From Asticcacaulis sp. MM231 (GTDB taxonomy: Bacteria > Pseudomonadota > Alphaproteobacteria > Caulobacterales > Caulobacteraceae): a stretch of DNA of 64,000 nt. Location: positions 489,501-553,500 of the forward strand of contig NZ_OZ075110.1 of the NCBI RefSeq assembly GCF_964186625.1. Reading direction: 5' to 3'. The position numbers and the translations under genes are program-made. Positions 41,417-50,267 of this stretch are shown here, piece after piece (position 1 is the stretch's first letter; each line of letters begins with the position of its first letter). The notes below the pieces were generated by a model, which did no database searches, was not told the DNA's origin, and saw only the letters and a list, made by a program, of their open reading frames with translations.

Positions 41417-44400
41417 ATGGCTTCTGCAGCGGATCTCGACATTGCTGTGATCGGTGTCTCGTGTGAATTCGGAGGCGCGTCAGGCCTCGATGAATATTGG
41501 CGTATGATCGCCAACCAACGATCGTTCATTCGTCAGCTCGATGTAGATGAGATGGAAGACCGGGGCGCCCTACAGCAATTCGGTGCCGAGGATGTCGTGT
41601 TTCGGATATCGCCGTTAAAGGACATCGCGATTTTTGATAATCGCAAGTACGGCATTTCCAATCGCGACGCGAATATCGTCGATCCGCAGCTGAGGCTCCT
41701 GCTCAAGCATGCCAGCCTGGCGTTACGCAACAGCGGCTACGACCCAGCGCTCTACTGGGGACAAATAGGCGTGTTCGGCAGCGCTTCCATTTCCATGGAA
41801 TGGGCTTGGGAGGTTCGTGACAGCCTGGGGGCCGGAAAGACGATGGCAATCAGTGAAGTGCCCTATGTTGAACGCGACTTCTACATGACGCGTCTCGCGT
41901 ATCACCTCGGACTTCGCGGACCGGCGATCCTCTTGAATTCGGCGTGTTCATCCTCGCACGTAGCGATCCATACAGCCATCCAGTCTCTACTGGCCGGCGA
42001 TTGCGACATCGCGCTGGCCGGTGCTGGGTCGGTGCGACCTTTCTGGGCCGGCTACCACCATCAGGAAGGTGGGTTCTTCTCGCCGACAGGCGTCTGCGCG
42101 CCGTTTTCGGACGCCGCAGATGGCACCGTTCCAGGCGAGGGCGCCGCGTTTGTCGTGCTTAAACGTCTGGAAGCGGCCCGGGAAGACGGTGACAAGATTT
42201 TTTGCGTGATCAAGTCGACCGCGATCAATAACGACGGCAATCAGAAGCCAGGCTACGCAGGGCCGTCGGAGCGGGGCCAGGCCGAGGTCGTCGAGGCGGC
42301 ATTGGCGGGCGCCAACATCTCGCAAGACCAACTGGTCTATATCGAGACCCATGGCACCGGCACCAGGCTTGGAGACCCCATCGAAGTGTCTGCGCTCAAC
42401 CGGGCCCTGAAGCGCTGGGGTAAAGCCGACCGCATCCACATCGGTTCCGTCAAGGCGAACATTGGACATACGGATGTGGTGGCGGGGCTCGCCGGCCTGA
42501 TCAAGGCGGCCCTCATCCTGCGTCACGGCGAAGTGCCTCCCGAAATGCCCATCGACACGCTCAATGACCTGTGCCGTTTCGAGGAGACGCCTTTCGACCT
42601 GGCGCAGATCGCGACCGAATTGCCCGAAAAAGAAGGTCCGTGCGCCGGGATCAGCTCCTTCGGCATCGGCGGGACGAACGGGCATATTATCATTGAAGTC
42701 GGCCAAAAAGACTTCCCGCTGTCTTCACCGGTGGTGGAGGCGGGAACGCGGTTCGATGGCATCCTTCGCAAGCGCAATGCGCGCCGCACAGATCGGGCTT
42801 CCGGAGGCGCGACTATCGTCGAAGACGATTCCGGCGACGGTGCCGCCCCTGAAACGGAGACCATTCTCGCGATTTTGCGGGAGCATGCCTCGAAAGCCGA
42901 TATTTCGCTCAGCGCGCCCTTACAAGACCTCGGCATAGATTCCATCGGTGTTGTCATGATTACCGAGGAATTGGACAACCAGTTTGGCCACACGCTTTCG
43001 GCTGCGCGGTTCGCAGAGTTGACGACAGTCGCGGACCTGATCGATGCCATGCGATCACCGGAGGGGCCGACAACAGAAGGGGGTTCCGAACGGCCACCGA
43101 CCGTCATTCAGGACGTCTTCCTGGAGGGCTTTCCGGAAAGTTCCAAGCTGACCCTCGGCCAGAACAGGTTTTTCTATCCCAAGGTCGCCAACCCGTCGTC
43201 AGAGATGTGCGCCTCGATCATGGAGCTGATTGGAACCGTTCTCCCCGCGAAGGTGAAAGCCGCCATCGCCAAGACAATATTGCGCCATCAGGCCTTGCGG
43301 TCCCGATATCTGCAAGATTCCACAGGTCAGTGGTCCGTGCACTACGACGACTATCCCGCCGATGGCTATTTCAGGCACGTCAACATGGGGCCGTACGAGA
43401 CGTTTGATACCGCTGTCTATTGCGACACGGTCTTCTCGAATGTCGATTTCTCCTTCGCGCCGCTCTTCTTCGCTCACATGCTCCAATTTGAAGGTGGTAA
43501 GTGCCTGCTGATACTGTTTTCGCATAAGGTGATGCTGGACGGCACCTCCTTCAGACTAATGATGAACGATTTCGCGGCCTTCTATCAAGACGAAAATCCC
43601 AACCTGCCATCGGCTACGCCGATTTCAATTTATGCTCAGTACCAGAACAACTGGTTTGAGACGTTCGACATCGAGCAGGACCGCGCCTACTGGCGACGGG
43701 ACGAATGGGCACTTTGCGGCAATCTCCCGGTCGACCAGGAAGCCGGCATCGGGGGAAAAACCGGGGAGGAGACCGAAGCACGCGAATACGTGTCCGTTGA
43801 CGACAGTGCCGCCCTGTTGAGCCGGCTGAAGGCGCACAGGGTAGGGCTGATGGATCTGATCCTCACCGCGGTGTCGACATTTGCAACGACCCAAGCCCGA
43901 AGCGATTGGACACAGATGTCCTGTACCTTTGGCGGCAGGTCGGATGTCCTGGGCGCTACAGGCCGCGACTTTTCCAGTACAGTCGGCTTGCTTGCACTGA
44001 ACGGTCTTCTGCTGTTGCAAAAGCCGTCGGGGAAGACCGTGCTCGATCGGGTCGAGGATATGAAACACCAGTTGTCCGCCATTCCGTCTAAAGGACTGTC
44101 CTACTTCATCGGGTCCGATGCGCCGGTAAAGCTTGGTGTGGAGCGCGTGAACGTCGATAGCATGCCGTTGTATAACCGCGAGCTGACGGTCAATTTCCAC
44201 GGCTACGAAGGTTACAACGTGCCGCACATCGAGACGGCTCAGGTGGTGCCTCTAAGCAATCATATTAACGTCCCGCCTGAATATGACCGCTGGTGTCGTC
44301 TCGAACTTAATTTCGGCTTCGAAAACAGCAGATTCTACATCAGCTGCAAGTATTCCGGGGTTCAGTACCGGGGAGAAACGATCGCCTCTTTCGTGGCTGA

Positions 44401-44434
44401 AATCCGCAACGAAATCATGGCCTTACCGGAATGA
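41417..44434 (+). CDS. Ketosynthase-ACP-condensation-like protein
   Basis: This 1,005-residue protein starts with a beta-ketoacyl synthase (residues ~8-435) with complete catalytic residues: Cys177 in N-S-A-C-S-S-S, His312 in E-T-H-G-T-G-T and His351 in N-I-G-H-T. No acyltransferase or ketoreductase follows. A carrier domain has G-I-D-S-I-G (Ser509). The last ~420 residues look like a condensation-superfamily domain, with L-T-L-G-Q-N-R-F near its start, but the H-H-x-x-x-D-G motif reads H703-K704-V-M-L-D-G. The normally catalytic second His is therefore Lys. The KS could extend the acyl-aminoacyl chain using an extender loaded in trans. The terminal domain may release, dock or transfer the product; its chemistry is open. 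Confidence 0.9.
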   Translation: MASAADLDIAVIGVSCEFGGASGLDEYWRMIANQRSFIRQLDVDEMEDRGALQQFGAEDVVFRISPLKDIAIFDNRKYGISNRDANIVDPQLRLLLKHASLALRNSGYDPALYWGQIGVFGSASISMEWAWEVRDSLGAGKTMAISEVPYVERDFYMTRLAYHLGLRGPAILLNSACSSSHVAIHTAIQSLLAGDCDIALAGAGSVRPFWAGYHHQEGGFFSPTGVCAPFSDAADGTVPGEGAAFVVLKRLEAAREDGDKIFCVIKSTAINNDGNQKPGYAGPSERGQAEVVEAALAGANISQDQLVYIETHGTGTRLGDPIEVSALNRALKRWGKADRIHIGSVKANIGHTDVVAGLAGLIKAALILRHGEVPPEMPIDTLNDLCRFEETPFDLAQIATELPEKEGPCAGISSFGIGGTNGHIIIEVGQKDFPLSSPVVEAGTRFDGILRKRNARRTDRASGGATIVEDDSGDGAAPETETILAILREHASKADISLSAPLQDLGIDSIGVVMITEELDNQFGHTLSAARFAELTTVADLIDAMRSPEGPTTEGGSERPPTVIQDVFLEGFPESSKLTLGQNRFFYPKVANPSSEMCASIMELIGTVLPAKVKAAIAKTILRHQALRSRYLQDSTGQWSVHYDDYPADGYFRHVNMGPYETFDTAVYCDTVFSNVDFSFAPLFFAHMLQFEGGKCLLILFSHKVMLDGTSFRLMMNDFAAFYQDENPNLPSATPISIYAQYQNNWFETFDIEQDRAYWRRDEWALCGNLPVDQEAGIGGKTGEETEAREYVSVDDSAALLSRLKAHRVGLMDLILTAVSTFATTQARSDWTQMSCTFGGRSDVLGATGRDFSSTVGLLALNGLLLLQKPSGKTVLDRVEDMKHQLSAIPSKGLSYFIGSDAPVKLGVERVNVDSMPLYNRELTVNFHGYEGYNVPHIETAQVVPLSNHINVPPEYDRWCRLELNFGFENSRFYISCKYSGVQYRGETIASFVAEIRNEIMALPE

Positions 44435-44480
44435 TGGGGCGCAGCGATCCTACCGTAAAGTGTGACAGGGCGGAATTTTG

Positions 44481-45578
44481 ATGGACTGGAGCCTTTTTCT
44501 CATAAACGCACAGCCGCCGGGCATGAGCGCCACTGAAGTCATCAGCAATGGCGTCGAGTATGCCGTGGCGTCGGAGGGGCTCGGCTTTTCAACGGCCTGG
44601 GTGCTGGAGCACCATTTCACCCAGTTCGGACTTGTCGGCTCGCCGCTGTTTTACGCGTCCTTCCTGCTGGGTCGTACGACGTCGCTGAAGGTCGGTACGG
44701 CGATCCAGGTGATTACCCTCGACCACCCGGTCCGACTGGCCGAGCAGGTTGCGCTAATCGACCAAATGAGTGGTGGGCGTCTGATATTTGGTTTTGGTCG
44801 GGGCTATTTTTTGAAGGATTTCGTCGTTTTCGACAAAGACCGCCTGAAGACCCGCGAGATTGCGGACGAATGGCTGCGGATTATGAAATCGGCATGGACG
44901 ACCGGCCGCGCTTCGGCGGATGGTGAGCATGTTCGCTTCCCAGAGATCAATGTGTATCCGCGGCCGTACACGAAGCCGCACCCGCCGCTCTACACCGTCG
45001 CCCAAACCGATCAGACCATCGATTGGGCGGCAAGACAGGGAATTCCCCTGTTGTTGCCCTATGGATTCTCGGATCAGGATATCCTGGATATTCTCAATCG
45101 GTATAACGCCTTTGCCGAAAAAGCGGGTCTTGATCCGACAGGGCTGCCGCACGTTCTCACAGCCCTCGCCGGTGTGTCCTCCGACGGACGCCGGATCAAG
45201 GAGGCCGCGCGAGAGCGAACACTATGGTGGGAAGAAGCGAGCGAACGCGCCATGAAGTTTGGGGACACCTTGGCCTTCGAGCGATATGGGCGGCGCCCGA
45301 CTGAGGGGACCACTTGGGGGGGGGGCGGGCTCTTCGACAGAGTGAACGCCTACATGGCCAATAGCCCTATTGGTACGCCCCAGGAATGTATCGATAAGCT
45401 GAACCGGACGGTGGAGACGACGGGTATTCGCCGAATTGCCTTGGCGGTCGAGGGCGCCGGCTCGAAAGCCGCGGTTCTGCAATCGCTGCGCCAGTTTTCG
45501 GAAGAGGTTATCCCGTTTGTCGGCGATGGCGGACAGGTAAGGGGAGGGCGGGCATGTCCGACCGAAACGGCGACGTAA
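44481..45578 (+). CDS. LLM-class flavin-dependent monooxygenase
   Basis: The 365-residue product starts at the ATG at 44481 (GGGCGGA precedes it). It is a bacterial-luciferase-like TIM barrel with T-A-W-V-L-E-H-H-F at about residue 40, V-G-T-A-I-Q-V-I-T-L-D-H-P-V-R-L-A-E-Q near 75 and G-R-L-I-F-G-F-G-R-G-Y near 100. Such enzymes use reduced FMN and oxygen; close relatives act in NRPS/PKS pathways as hydroxylases or Baeyer-Villiger-type oxygenases. The 25-bp overlap with the following dehydratase gene shows tight coupling. The substrate is probably a carrier-bound or released intermediate. Confidence 0.9.
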   Translation: MDWSLFLINAQPPGMSATEVISNGVEYAVASEGLGFSTAWVLEHHFTQFGLVGSPLFYASFLLGRTTSLKVGTAIQVITLDHPVRLAEQVALIDQMSGGRLIFGFGRGYFLKDFVVFDKDRLKTREIADEWLRIMKSAWTTGRASADGEHVRFPEINVYPRPYTKPHPPLYTVAQTDQTIDWAARQGIPLLLPYGFSDQDILDILNRYNAFAEKAGLDPTGLPHVLTALAGVSSDGRRIKEAARERTLWWEEASERAMKFGDTLAFERYGRRPTEGTTWGGGGLFDRVNAYMANSPIGTPQECIDKLNRTVETTGIRRIALAVEGAGSKAAVLQSLRQFSEEVIPFVGDGGQVRGGRACPTETAT

Positions 45579-46018
45579 GTCGGGAGGAGATCCTGCAATT
45601 CACGCCCCACCGTGATCCCATGTTGTTCCTTGATCGTGGCGAAGAGTATGTACCCTTCAATCGCATGGTGGGCATCAAGACCATCGCAGTCGACGAGCCC
45701 TTTTTTCAGGGCAGCCAGCCCCACGATGGCTGCTTTCCCAACACGCTCATTCTTGAGGCAATGGGGCAGGTGGGCGGCGTGCTCATGTCAAAATCTTTTG
45801 GCGCCGATCTTTCGGGCAAATTTGTCGCCTTTATTACCATGGATAATGTTCGTTTTCTGCGCCGGGCCCGGTTAGGGGACGTGCTGCGAATGCCGGTATC
45901 CATTACGAAGTTTCGCGACAATTTTTTCCGTTTTCATGCCGAAGCCTATGTGAGTGACCGCCTTACCGCCGAATGCGATTTTTCCGGCATTGCGGTCGAT
46001 GCGCCGGTGAAAGCGTGA
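45554..46018 (+). CDS. FabZ-like 3-hydroxyacyl thioester dehydratase
   Basis: This 154-residue hot-dog-fold protein has the FabZ motifs T-P-H-R-D-P-M-L-F-L-D (catalytic His19) and F-P-N-T-L-I-L-E-A-M-G-Q (catalytic Glu). It should remove water from a beta-hydroxyacyl carrier intermediate, or act as an isomerase-like hot-dog protein. The cluster has no visible ketoreductase, so the beta-hydroxy substrate must be made by a reductase from elsewhere, or this protein has another role. It starts inside the 3' end of the monooxygenase gene after GGGGAGGG. Confidence 0.85.
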   Translation: MSDRNGDVSREEILQFTPHRDPMLFLDRGEEYVPFNRMVGIKTIAVDEPFFQGSQPHDGCFPNTLILEAMGQVGGVLMSKSFGADLSGKFVAFITMDNVRFLRRARLGDVLRMPVSITKFRDNFFRFHAEAYVSDRLTAECDFSGIAVDAPVKA

Positions 46019-46023
46019 GTACC

Positions 46024-47880
46024 ATGTCCCAGCCGCGGATCGAACCAACGACGAAGCCGCCGACAGTCGACACAGCACCAACGCGCGGGTCTCGTTCTGA
46101 GGCAAAACCCGATCACAGAGTGTCATATTTGAAAATCTGTCGGCGCATCTGGGCAGATTATTTGAGTGCGAAATCCGGGCCTCTTATAATCGCGGGAGGA
46201 TGCGCGGTTGTCGCTGCGCTGGCGACCGGCGCGTTCGGCTGGTTTTTGGAGCCAGCTTTGGATCTTCTGTTTCGCGTTCCGGAATCTAAGTACCGCTCTC
46301 TGCCTGCATGGCTTCAAAATCATGCGCAGGTCGCTGTACCCCTGTGCCTTTTTGCGATCGGCGCGGTGAGAGTTCTGGCACAGGTAGGCTTAGCGCTCTG
46401 TGTCAACACCGCCGGGCATACCTTGGTCGGGCGCTTGCAATCGCAGTTGTCGTCGCGCTTGATCGAGGCCGATCTTAAGCATCTCCGTAAAAACCATTCG
46501 GGACAGCTCCTGTCGTCAATCTTATTCGACACGGGTTTGATGCGCGAGGCGGCGACCAACGGCTTCGTCTATTACGTCCAGCATCTCCTAATTGTCGCGG
46601 CCTCCTTGTTTGTGATGATCTCCATCGATTGGCGTATCACGCTTGTCGCCATAGGTGTGGGACCTCTGGTCGGCTACATCTTTTCGTGGGCAACGGCCTG
46701 GCAGAGGCTTGCGTCTGATGGCGCTATGACGGCGACGGCCAGCCTGAGTGAGCGGCTGAAAGAGGCCTTCGACGGCATAAAGATCATCAAGATCAACAAC
46801 CGGCAGGCCGCCGAGCGAGCGCGCATCGATGCCATCATAGCCGAGCGCAGCGGGTTTATGATCAAGGGTGCCAATACCTATGCAGTTGCGGCGGCGCTCA
46901 TGGAGGCCATGGTCCAAGCGGTTATCGCCTTGGTCTTTGCCTATGTCGGTTGGCAATCCCATTCCCAGAATATTACGCTGAGTGGCTTTCTGGCGTTTAC
47001 GGCGGCGCTGGCCCTGGCGGGCCAATCCATGCAGCAACTCGCCAGCCTCCAAACGGTGATGATCGAAGGTCTGACCGCCGCCGACAAGCTTTTCGCCATC
47101 CTCGATGTGGCGCCCACGACGGCGCACGCCTCCCTGAACAAAACCTTGAGGGCCGATTTCAGGACGATCGAATTCCAGAACGTGTCATTCGCCTATGACG
47201 GCAAGCCCGTCATAAAGGATTTGAGCTTTACGGTTGAGCGAGGTCAGAGCGTTGCCATCGTCGGCCAGTCTGGGGCGGGAAAATCGACGCTTTTAAATTT
47301 GCTGGCGCGCTTCGATGATCTGACCGGCGGCCGTATTCAAATCGACGACGTCGATCATCGCGACTACACTCTGGCGTCCCTACGCGATCAAATGTCCTTC
47401 GTGACGCAGGAGACATTTTTGTTCGACGACACCATCAGCGCTAATATCGCGTACGGTCGCTCAGGTAGCAGCCCCGAGGACATTCGAAAAGCCGCTGAGC
47501 AGGCCAGCGCCCACGCGTTCATCGAAGCGCTGCCAAAGGGATATGATACCCGCGTTGGCGAAGCGGGGGTATCGCTTTCGGGTGGGCAGAGACAGCGTAT
47601 CGCTATCGCGAGGTCGTTTCTGAAGAACGCGCCGCTGTTGTTGTTGGATGAAGCCAGTTCTTCACTCGATTCCGAAGCGGAATGGCAGGTTCAGCAGGCG
47701 CTTCAGAGGTTGATGGTGGACCGTACGACCTTTATCGTTGCGCATCGCCTCTCAACGGTCCGCAACGCCGACGAAATTTTGGTCTTGAGCGACGGAAGTA
47801 TCGCGGAGCGGGGGACCCACAGCCTACTCATGGAACAGAAGGGCTTGTATAGCCTGCTCGCGAAACGGCAGTTTTCATGA
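46024..47880 (+). CDS. ABC exporter, fused membrane and ATPase domains (MsbA-like)
   Basis: From the ATG at 46024, five bases after the previous stop, the protein is 618 residues; a frame from 45973 overlaps the dehydratase gene and is less likely. The N-terminal half has six hydrophobic segments (residues ~40-330). The ATPase has Walker A G-Q-S-G-A-G-K-S-T near residue 413, signature L-S-G-G-Q-R-Q-R, Walker B L-L-L-L-D-E-A-S and the switch His in V-A-H-R-L-S. It is a half-transporter that works as a dimer and exports lipids or amphipathic compounds. In this setting it is the likely exporter of the lipopeptide product and may confer self-protection. Confidence 0.92.
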   Translation: MSQPRIEPTTKPPTVDTAPTRGSRSEAKPDHRVSYLKICRRIWADYLSAKSGPLIIAGGCAVVAALATGAFGWFLEPALDLLFRVPESKYRSLPAWLQNHAQVAVPLCLFAIGAVRVLAQVGLALCVNTAGHTLVGRLQSQLSSRLIEADLKHLRKNHSGQLLSSILFDTGLMREAATNGFVYYVQHLLIVAASLFVMISIDWRITLVAIGVGPLVGYIFSWATAWQRLASDGAMTATASLSERLKEAFDGIKIIKINNRQAAERARIDAIIAERSGFMIKGANTYAVAAALMEAMVQAVIALVFAYVGWQSHSQNITLSGFLAFTAALALAGQSMQQLASLQTVMIEGLTAADKLFAILDVAPTTAHASLNKTLRADFRTIEFQNVSFAYDGKPVIKDLSFTVERGQSVAIVGQSGAGKSTLLNLLARFDDLTGGRIQIDDVDHRDYTLASLRDQMSFVTQETFLFDDTISANIAYGRSGSSPEDIRKAAEQASAHAFIEALPKGYDTRVGEAGVSLSGGQRQRIAIARSFLKNAPLLLLDEASSSLDSEAEWQVQQALQRLMVDRTTFIVAHRLSTVRNADEILVLSDGSIAERGTHSLLMEQKGLYSLLAKRQFS

Positions 47881-49058
47881 GCAGGGGCGAGCGAGATTTT
47901 GTCAAATCGTCAGATGCGGCGCCAAGCACAAGGGAACCTGCCAGGCGGGCAATCCTTGTCACGACGGGGACGCGTGGCGATGCGGCCCCGTTTGTCGCTT
48001 ACGCTAAGGTCCTGATGGCGGAGGGTTGGGACGTCGTCCTTTTGGCAAATTCCGACCATGCCGGTATGGCCGAACTCCACGGCGTTCCCTTTGAAGCTGT
48101 CTCCCCGCCGGACTGGCCACAGATCGGTCGAGATGGGAAAGCCTTTTTCCGTACTCAGGTCATCCCAGCATATGACCGGGTTTTCAGGTTCATAGCAAAT
48201 GAAGCTCGCGATAGAGGCCGTCCGCACATTTTTAGCCGTACAGGCCATTGGGGCGCACAGTTTGCTGCCGAGGCATTGGACGTGCCCTTCACACGCATTG
48301 CCTTGCAGCCCTGTGCTATTCGGCGATATGGCCACCCGATCGCGTTCGGAGATCTGGCCATCATAAACGACTGGCGAGAAACACTGGGTTTGAACCGGTT
48401 GCCATTTCGCGGCTTCTTGAAGGAGAGATGGCAGAATACCTTGTCGTTTTTCCCTCAGGCGTATGGCGAGCCGCAGAGCCGGTGGGCGCAGGCAGGGGAT
48501 TGCGTCGGTTTTCATTATCTGGACGATCCCGCTGAGCCTGCCTCCGATATCCGCACGTTTGTGGAGCAGGGGCGTCCCGTTGTTATGTCCCTCGGAACCG
48601 GCATGCAGGATACCGCAGTGTTCCTGCGTATCGCTGAAAATGTGGCCAAAAGGACGGATGTACCAGTGCTGTTTCTCAGCCCGTTTGTTGAAACCGAGGA
48701 CACGCGACAGGATGGCCGCCTTCTGTGCCGAAAGCGGGTAGACCACGGTTATCTTCTGCCCCACGCGAGACTCATGATTCACAACGGTGGCATTGGGGCC
48801 GTTGGCCAAGGCCTAAGGGCCGGCATTCCCCAGGTGATCGTCCCGAGGCTTTATGATCAGCCGGACAATGCACGCCGGGTTCTGCGTATTGGTGCCGGCG
48901 TTCGTATTCTCCCGCCGCTGTTCTGGAAGGGTCCCGGCCTGGCCGTATTCGAAAACCGTTTGATCGCCCAGATCGAGCACCTGCTCGGGACATCATCCAC
49001 CACGACGGCACACGCAAGTGTACTCGACAGCATGTCGAGCCAGAGAGACGGGGCGTGA
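47877..49058 (+). CDS. GT1-family (UGT-like) glycosyltransferase
   Basis: This 393-residue GT-B enzyme has V-T-T-G-T-R-G-D-A-A-P-F near residue 29, typical of sterol glucosyltransferase-like and macrolide-modifying enzymes. The C-terminal donor-binding motif is H-N-G-G-I-G-A-V-G-Q-G-L-R-A-G near residue 301, with D-Q-P-D-N-A after it. It transfers a nucleotide-activated sugar to a small lipophilic acceptor. The start overlaps the ABC exporter stop by 4 bp. It implies that the mature product carries a sugar. Sugar identity is unknown; no deoxysugar genes are in the cluster. Confidence 0.9.
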   Translation: MSRGERDFVKSSDAAPSTREPARRAILVTTGTRGDAAPFVAYAKVLMAEGWDVVLLANSDHAGMAELHGVPFEAVSPPDWPQIGRDGKAFFRTQVIPAYDRVFRFIANEARDRGRPHIFSRTGHWGAQFAAEALDVPFTRIALQPCAIRRYGHPIAFGDLAIINDWRETLGLNRLPFRGFLKERWQNTLSFFPQAYGEPQSRWAQAGDCVGFHYLDDPAEPASDIRTFVEQGRPVVMSLGTGMQDTAVFLRIAENVAKRTDVPVLFLSPFVETEDTRQDGRLLCRKRVDHGYLLPHARLMIHNGGIGAVGQGLRAGIPQVIVPRLYDQPDNARRVLRIGAGVRILPPLFWKGPGLAVFENRLIAQIEHLLGTSSTTTAHASVLDSMSSQRDGA

Positions 49059-49104
49059 AAATGCCACACCGACACAGTGCATATGAGTTGCCATCAAGGG
49101 GACT

Positions 49105-50019
49105 ATGGGGATGATCGAACGCGAAGGACGGCCCGCACGGGGGAGGGGTGAAAAATGCGAAGTCTGTGATCGCATCTGGCAGTGGATCGGATCGCCATTC
49201 TGGCTATTGTCACGCGTCTATGTCTTCATCTTCGGGCGTGTGTTATTCCAGAGTTTCAATGACTTCGTTTTCGAAACGCTGCTGAAGGCGCGCGGCTACA
49301 ACAACTGCTGCGACCTTAAGACGACGGGTGAACGCAACTTCCTCAAATTGGTCGCTCGCCTGAATCCGACCCATTGCATAGATGTCGGGGCTAATGTTGG
49401 AGCATTCTCACAACGTCTTTTAGAGACAACCGGCGCGTCCGTGCTCGCTTTCGAGCCTTTGCCTCTGGCTTTCGACAAACTTCGCCAACTGCAGGACCGT
49501 TACCCAAACCGGTTTGTCCCGATATCTAAGGGACTTGGCAGCGTACCTGGCATGTTCGATCTGGCCTTTGGGAAGGAGAATATCGAGCTTGCGACCTTTA
49601 GTTCCGATGCCCGGAAAATTGATTACGTAGAGTTTTTCAATAACGACACGGTTAAAGCAGAAGTGGTCACATTGGACGCGTTTATCGAGAGTACAGACAT
49701 CGATTTTGACTTTTCAAACGTTGACCTCCTCAAGATCGATACGGAGGGCTTTGAACAACATGTTCTGCTGGGCGCCAAGAACTTCATTGCCACCCGTCGA
49801 CCCAAGCTTATTCAAATTGAGTATAACTGGCATCAGTTGTTCACGGGGCATACCCTCTATAGCTTTGCAGCCTTGCTCTCAGGCTACGAGGCTTTCGTAA
49901 TATTGCCGTATGGCACGAAGCTAAAAAAGGTGGACCCGTCAAAGCCCGACAACAACATCTTTCATTTCTCCAATTTTGTCTTCATTCGGAACGACGTAGA
50001 GTTTAGTCGCTATTCATAG
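49105..50019 (+). CDS. FkbM-family methyltransferase
   Basis: This 304-residue protein has a short N-terminal hydrophobic stretch and an FkbM methyltransferase domain: C-I-D-V-G-A-N-V-G-A-F-S-Q near residue 92, A-F-E-P-L-P near residue 114 and L-L-K-I-D-T-E-G-F-E-Q near residue 208. FkbM enzymes O-methylate sugars or hydroxylated polyketides with S-adenosylmethionine. Following the glycosyltransferase, it may methylate the attached sugar. It is the last gene of the cluster; its stop is directly followed by an IS91-like transposase remnant. Confidence 0.9.
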   Translation: MGMIEREGRPARGRGEKCEVCDRIWQWIGSPFWLLSRVYVFIFGRVLFQSFNDFVFETLLKARGYNNCCDLKTTGERNFLKLVARLNPTHCIDVGANVGAFSQRLLETTGASVLAFEPLPLAFDKLRQLQDRYPNRFVPISKGLGSVPGMFDLAFGKENIELATFSSDARKIDYVEFFNNDTVKAEVVTLDAFIESTDIDFDFSNVDLLKIDTEGFEQHVLLGAKNFIATRRPKLIQIEYNWHQLFTGHTLYSFAALLSGYEAFVILPYGTKLKKVDPSKPDNNIFHFSNFVFIRNDVEFSRYS

Positions 50020-50039
50020 TGCCTATTCAATATCAAAAA

Positions 50040-50225
50040 CGCCTTCGCCTTTTGGAGGCAAGAAGACTGAAGCACATTGAGCAATTTGCGTGCCCGCGCG
50101 ATATTCTCAGTCCGGCCACCATTGGCGAACAAGCCGCAATGGCGGATGCGATGGAAGCCACTGGGAAGCACATGGATATGGCACGCATTTCTCCTCAACG
50201 GGGGATGAAGATGAAATGCAACCAT
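50040..50225 (-). pseudogene. IS91-family transposase C-terminal remnant
   Basis: The minus-strand frame reads I-H-V-L-P-S-G-F-H-R-I-R-H-C-G-L-F-A-N-G-G-R, followed by E-N-I-A-R-A-R-K-L-L. This is the well conserved C-terminal segment of IS91/IS801-type rolling-circle transposases. The rest of the transposase is gone. It borders the biosynthetic cluster. Confidence 0.75.
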
Positions 50226-50267
50226 AAGAATAAGATACGGTTTGCTATTATGGTTACTGGAGGATGG

